A stretch of DNA of 7,351 nt from JBOHPP01 sp050731755 (GTDB lineage: Bacteria; Methylomirabilota; Methylomirabilia; Rokubacteriales; CSP1-6), in NCBI GenBank assembly GCA_050731755.1, contig JBOHPP010000033.1, positions 1-7,351 on the forward strand, read 5' to 3'. The stretch's first letter is position 1. The number at the start of each line of letters is the position of its first letter. The position numbers and the translations under genes are program-made. The notes under the pieces are model-generated. The model was not told where the DNA came from. It was given only the letters and a program-made list of their open reading frames with translations, and ran no database searches. Shown here in pieces: positions 4,953 to 7,351 of this stretch.

Positions 4953-5309
4953 ATGCAATGGCAAGTACCTTGGCTCAAACCAGCGGTCTGGGGTGTGGTC
5001 GTCGGCGCTGTCGTAACCATGATCGTCGGCTTTTCATGGATGGGATGGGTCGGCGGCGGCACTGCCGAGCGGATGGCGGTGGAGCGCGCCAACTCGGCGG
5101 TGATCGTCGCTCTCACCCCCTCCTGCGTCGCGAGCTTCATGCAGCAGCCCAACGCAGTCGCCAAGCTCGCAGAGTTCCGGAAGATCGACTCGTGGAAGCA
5201 GCGGCAGTTCGTCGAAGAGGGCGGTTGGGCCACTCCGCGCGGGGACAAGACGCCGAACTCAGGAGTGGCGAATGCGTGCGCCGAGGAGCTCGTGAAGGCC
5301 AAGACGTAG
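4953..5309 (+). CDS. Conserved hypothetical protein with N-terminal membrane anchor
   Basis: This 118-residue protein has one membrane helix (about residues 11-32, AVWGVVVGAVVTMIVGFSWM) preceded by a Lys, so the bulk should lie outside the cytoplasm. After it come GGTAERMAVERANSAVIVAL, then TPSCVASFMQQPNAVAKLAEF and SWKQRQFVEEGGWATPRG, ending in NSGVANACAEELVK. From memory, small proteins with this GGTAE.MA..R, SWKQR.FVE.GGWAT and ACAE.L signature recur in proteobacteria and related soil bacteria without a known function. Cys58 and Cys109 are the only cysteines and could form a disulphide in the periplasm (inference). AGGAGGTG at 4941-4948 gives an excellent start. It sits downstream of the GlsB-like gene behind a hairpin, and a strong palindrome follows 24 bases after its stop. 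Confidence 0.88.
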   Translation: MQWQVPWLKPAVWGVVVGAVVTMIVGFSWMGWVGGGTAERMAVERANSAVIVALTPSCVASFMQQPNAVAKLAEFRKIDSWKQRQFVEEGGWATPRGDKTPNSGVANACAEELVKAKT

Positions 5310-5333
5310 CCGGCGGAAGGGACGCCATGCGAA

Positions 5334-5361
5334 CCGCTCACTGCCTCGAGGTGGTGAGCGG
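5334..5361 (+). repeat. 28-bp near-perfect palindrome / strong RNA hairpin
   Basis: Arms CCGCTCAC (5334-5341) and GTGAGCGG (5354-5361) are exact inverted repeats, and an inner palindrome CCTCGAGG (5344-5351) shares the same centre. The only non-complementary positions, TG on each side, would be U-G and G-U wobble pairs in RNA, giving an essentially continuous stem of about 12 bp with a UCGA loop. It begins 24 bases after the preceding stop. The usual T tract is missing, so it may be a T-less terminator, a 3'-end stabiliser or a binding site for a dimeric protein. Confidence 0.65.
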
Positions 5362-5398
5362 GGGTGGCCTGGTGCGGCGAGGGTGAGGAGGACAGGCG

Positions 5399-5611
5399 AT
5401 GGCCAGGTGCGAGACTTGCGGGGCAGAACTTCAAGACACCTCGCAGCGGTTTTGTGGCGGCGACAGGTGTCACCGCGTTTTCATTACGCCGCCGGACTGG
5501 CGCATCGCCGGAAGGAGGCGCGCGGCAGAGTCCCACGAGGAGGTGGGGGATGAGGTGGCTTATGGAGTTCTACAACGAGAGGCGGGGAATCTTGGCGCGT
5601 TACGGCATTGA
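5399..5611 (+). CDS. Putative small zinc-ribbon protein (C-terminus uncertain)
   Basis: This 70-residue ORF opens with MARCETCGAEL and continues QRFCGGDRCHRVF, giving Cys4-X2-Cys7 and Cys19-X4-Cys24-His25, a plausible four-ligand zinc knuckle. The GAGGAGG site at 5385-5391, 7 bases before the ATG, is strong. After about residue 30 the sequence becomes hydrophilic and featureless (RRRAAESHEEVGDEV), and the last 20 codons overlap the next gene in another frame. The real conserved part is probably only the N-terminal knuckle. Small single-knuckle proteins of this type have no general assigned function. The overlap of 62 bases with the following ORF is larger than usual, so an ancestral earlier stop, lost by mutation or indel, is possible. 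Confidence 0.55.
   Translation: MARCETCGAELQDTSQRFCGGDRCHRVFITPPDWRIAGRRRAAESHEEVGDEVAYGVLQREAGNLGALRH
5537..5544 (+). promoter_or_regulatory. Ribosome-binding site deciding the 5550 start
   Basis: GAGGAGGT lies 5 bases before ATG 5550, inside the upstream zinc-ribbon ORF. It makes 5550 far more likely than the upstream ATG at 5364, which would put about 60 residues in a frame overlapping that ORF. Confidence 0.6.
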
Positions 5612-5813
5612 AGCGCCGTTACCCGCGGCGGCGGTCCTGTTGGGCCGGAATGCGGTTCTCGCGGAGTATCCGTCGACGCCGCGAAGAACCCGGCTGAGCT
5701 TGTTCGAGCGGGCCGAGCGCGTCGGGGGCCAAGACGCAAGCGGGTGGGTACTCTACCGGATCGTCAAGGACAACGGGGAAGGATCAAAGGGCGATGTTCA
5801 TGCCCCTGAATGA
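5550..5813 (+). CDS. Hypothetical protein, 87 residues, unknown function
   Basis: I do not recognise a named family. The product is soluble and mixed in character: MEFYNERRGILARYGIEAPL near the start, a hydrophobic AAAVLLGRNAVLAEY stretch (about residues 28-42), then RLSLFERAERVGGQDASGWV and LYRIVKDNGEG. The last of these segments reads like well-formed coding sequence rather than frame noise. There are no cysteines, signal peptide or membrane helix. GAGGAGGT at 5537-5544 supports ATG 5550; a second in-frame ATG is at 5562. The first 62 bases overlap the putative zinc-ribbon gene, and the last bases overlap any start at 5794 or 5800 of the following gene, so the three ORFs are nested head to tail and probably share one message. 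Confidence 0.6.
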   Translation: MRWLMEFYNERRGILARYGIEAPLPAAAVLLGRNAVLAEYPSTPRRTRLSLFERAERVGGQDASGWVLYRIVKDNGEGSKGDVHAPE

Positions 5814-5901
5814 AGGACAGCGAGCGCTCGTCGAGAAGAAGTTTGAGATCCTCCGGCAGGCGAGCTTCGGATTCACTCAAGACCGGCTCTTGCACATTCA
5901 A

Positions 5902-5908
5902 GAGGAGG
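5902..5908 (+). promoter_or_regulatory. Ribosome-binding site supporting a start at 5914
   Basis: GAGGAGG, 5 bases before ATG 5914, is the best Shine-Dalgarno match in the 5' part of the secreted-protein frame and is the reason for choosing that start over 5794/5800 (weaker site) or GTG 6061. Confidence 0.45.
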
Positions 5909-5913
5909 AGTTG

Positions 5914-6384
5914 ATGGGGTGGACGGGTGAGTGTACGGGTGAGCTTCGTAGGAAAATAGCATCGGCCGCCCCGTCGCATATCAAGATTGCCCTGATCGAT
6001 TTTCGCACGCTCAGGTGTATTTCTCTCCAGTGTCGTGCTCTCCCGAGGCAGTACAAAGGCGTGGCTGTTCTCGCCCTGATCCTCCTTCTCTCGCTGGCCG
6101 CCCCGCGGACGGTCGACGGCGAGGTCCCCACCACTGCCGACTTCGCCGCCTGCAATGAAGAAGCGCCCCGAGCGGTCAAAGCAGGCACTGCCTCACCGAT
6201 CAAGGGCGACCACGTCCGGGCCCATCGCGCGCGTGGCGGCGCCATGACGACCCACTTCGCAGACTTCACGGGCAGAGTCATCGAGTCCGCCGATCCGCAA
6301 ATCCACGGCATGGAGGCGGAAGGAGCCAAGAACGCCACGTACCAGGCCGCATATCGTAGTTGCATGAGACGGAAGGGCTTCTAA
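5914..6384 (+). CDS. Probable secreted hypothetical protein (start uncertain)
   Basis: With this start the protein has 156 residues. Residues 44-70 look like a signal peptide: basic RALPRQYKG, hydrophobic VAVLALILLLSLAA, then a small-residue region. The mature part reads TTADFAACNEEAPRAVKAGTASP, then KGDHVRAHRARGG, and closes with DPQIHGMEAEGAKNATYQAAYRSCMRRKGF. From memory, small exported proteins with a TTADFAACN start and a QI.GM..EGA....Y..AYR.CMR..GF end occur in soil bacteria without known function. Cys80 and Cys150 could pair. A signal peptide is expected at the N-terminus, so the preceding 40-80 residues are suspicious. GTG 6061 would give a signal without basic residues; ATG 5800 would make about 194 residues. 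The N-terminal part may be a fused or frame-shifted remnant. Its stop abuts the stop of the convergent glucan-synthase gene. Confidence 0.65.
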   Translation: MGWTGECTGELRRKIASAAPSHIKIALIDFRTLRCISLQCRALPRQYKGVAVLALILLLSLAAPRTVDGEVPTTADFAACNEEAPRAVKAGTASPIKGDHVRAHRARGGAMTTHFADFTGRVIESADPQIHGMEAEGAKNATYQAAYRSCMRRKGF

Positions 6385-7351
6385 TCAGCCGAGGACGATT
6401 CGGACGCGATGTGTTCTCCGGTCATCGGCGAGCCTGATGCGGAGATCGCCGTCGAGGGAGACGCCATCGACCTCCACTGACGACACTCCCCGCACCACAC
6501 CCTGTGGGTTCTCCACGACGATGTCATAACGCGCGGAGCGATGGCGGAAGACCATTTCGAAGCCGGGCCACGCCCGCGGGATACACGGGTCGATCACGAG
6601 CCCCGCGCCGCGCAGCCGGAACCCGAGAATCGACTCCAGCCCGGCCCGATACATCCACCCCGCTGAGCCGGTGTACCACGTCCAGCCTCCGCGGCCGACG
6701 TGCGGCGGCTCAGCGTAGACGTCCGCCGCGACGACGTACGGCTCGACCTTGTAGCGTTGGACGCCCGCTTCGGTGCTGGCGTGGTTGATGGGATTCAACA
6801 TCGCGAAGAGCTCGGCGGCCTTGTCCCCGTCGCCGAGCGACGCGAAGGCGATCGCCGACCAGATCGCCGCATGCGTGTACTGCCCGCCGTTCTCGCGGAC
6901 GCCGGGCACATACCCCTTGACGTAGCCGGGCTCCAGGGACGTGTCGTCGAACGGCGGCGTGAAAAGCAACACGACGCCGTCGGCGCGACGCACGAGGAGT
7001 TCGTCGACGGCCGCCATGGCGCGCTCTCGGCGTGCCGGGTCGGCGGCTGCCGAGATCACGCTCCAGGACTGCGCGATCGAATCGATGCGGCAGGCGTCGT
7101 TGACGGCGGCGCCCAGCGGCGTCCCATCATCGAAATAAGCGCGCCGATACCAGTGGCCGTCCCAGGCCTCGCGCTCGAGCGACTCCTTCAGCGCGCCCAC
7201 GTACCCACGCCATCGCTCGGCGCGCTGGCCCTCCCCGCGCCCGGCGGCCAGCTTCGCCCATTCGGACAGAACGGCGTGAAGGAACCACCCGAGCCAGACG
7301 CTCTCACCCTTCCCTTCGGCGCCCACCTCGTTCATCCCATCGTTCCAATCC
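6385..7351 (-). CDS. ndvB: Cyclic beta-1,2-glucan synthase-like protein, C-terminal GH94 domain (5' end outside window)
   Basis: The frame runs off the right edge; about 321 C-terminal residues are visible. They match the GH94 phosphorylase-type domain found at the C-terminus of NdvB/ChvB-type cyclic beta-1,2-glucan synthases, very large inner-membrane enzymes that make periplasmic glucans; GH94 controls chain length. The visible part starts with DWNDGMNEVG, the motif bearing the GH94 catalytic acid Asp. It continues with ESVWLGWFL, NDACRIDSIAQSWSVIS, LLFTPPFDDTSLEPGYVKGY and VRENGGQYTHAAIWSAIAF, RYKVEPYVVAADVY, then GRGGWTWYTGSAGWMYRAGLE and the terminal beta domain LVIDPCIPRAWPGFEMVFR ending RVRIVLG. 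The ATG at 7335 is internal. Free-standing cellobiose- or chitobiose-phosphorylases share the fold; the VKGYVPGVRENGGQYTHAA and IPRAWPGFE wording favours the synthase, but the glycosyltransferase part is not visible. Confidence 0.92.
   Translation of the reverse strand, partial: DWNDGMNEVGAEGKGESVWLGWFLHAVLSEWAKLAAGRGEGQRAERWRGYVGALKESLEREAWDGHWYRRAYFDDGTPLGAAVNDACRIDSIAQSWSVISAAADPARRERAMAAVDELLVRRADGVVLLFTPPFDDTSLEPGYVKGYVPGVRENGGQYTHAAIWSAIAFASLGDGDKAAELFAMLNPINHASTEAGVQRYKVEPYVVAADVYAEPPHVGRGGWTWYTGSAGWMYRAGLESILGFRLRGAGLVIDPCIPRAWPGFEMVFRHRSARYDIVVENPQGVVRGVSSVEVDGVSLDGDLRIRLADDRRTHRVRIVLG

Noticed and set aside
1..7351. CRISPR array, transposon ends, integrase or attachment sites
   Set aside because: No regularly spaced repeats, transposase or recombinase signatures, or flanking duplications seen on either strand.

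Overview
The window is GC-rich, tightly packed bacterial chromosome with a strong G/C bias at third codon positions. Gene content (NfeD/FloA pair, YtrA-like GntR regulator, GlsB-type membrane protein, cyclic-glucan-synthase GH94 domain, many small soil-bacterium-type hypotheticals) fits an uncultivated soil or sediment lineage. I lean towards Methylomirabilota/Rokubacteria or a deep proteobacterial relative, but this rests on recalled protein character, not on a marker gene. I saw no rRNA, tRNA, CRISPR array, transposase or phage gene. No gene-free stretch exceeds 300 bases; the longest is about 190 bases, the divergent atpH/gntR control region.

Layout. Bases 1-1726 hold a plus-strand operon: the C-terminal end of NfeD (cut by the window edge), FloA (flotillin-like), and a small Pro/Ala-rich single-pass protein, with junctions of 3 and 10 bases. 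Bases 1786-2791 hold small plus-strand genes: a zinc-ribbon protein, a 20-codon ORF overlapping an unknown 113-residue gene by ATGA, and a conserved 69-residue basic protein. Bases 2807-3352 are a minus-strand gene for the delta subunit of F1Fo ATP synthase, without any other atp gene beside it in this window. It is divergent from a GntR-family regulator (3546-4616), and the AT-rich gap between them holds a promoter and a 22-bp dyad resembling a YtrA-type operator. Directly downstream of the regulator are a GlsB/YeaQ-type three-helix membrane protein (4635-4895) and a membrane-anchored conserved hypothetical (4953-5309), each with a strong ribosome-binding site. Two RNA hairpins flank the latter. 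Bases 5399-6384 are overlapping small ORFs: a putative zinc-ribbon protein, an 87-residue hypothetical, and a probable secreted protein with an uncertain start. Its stop codon abuts that of a minus-strand gene, the C-terminal GH94 domain of an NdvB-like cyclic beta-1,2-glucan synthase, which runs off the right edge.

How the parts relate. Several products belong to the envelope: NfeD/FloA membrane microdomains, GlsB-like stress protein, an anchored and a secreted hypothetical, and periplasmic glucan synthesis. The GntR regulator probably controls its own promoter and possibly the downstream membrane genes and atpH. I see no complete new defence or mobile system. The most distinctive points are the solitary atpH sharing a control region with a GntR regulator that has an unusual alpha/beta effector domain, the 28-bp near-perfect palindrome at 5334-5361, and the ATGA-coupled mini-ORF at 2135-2197.
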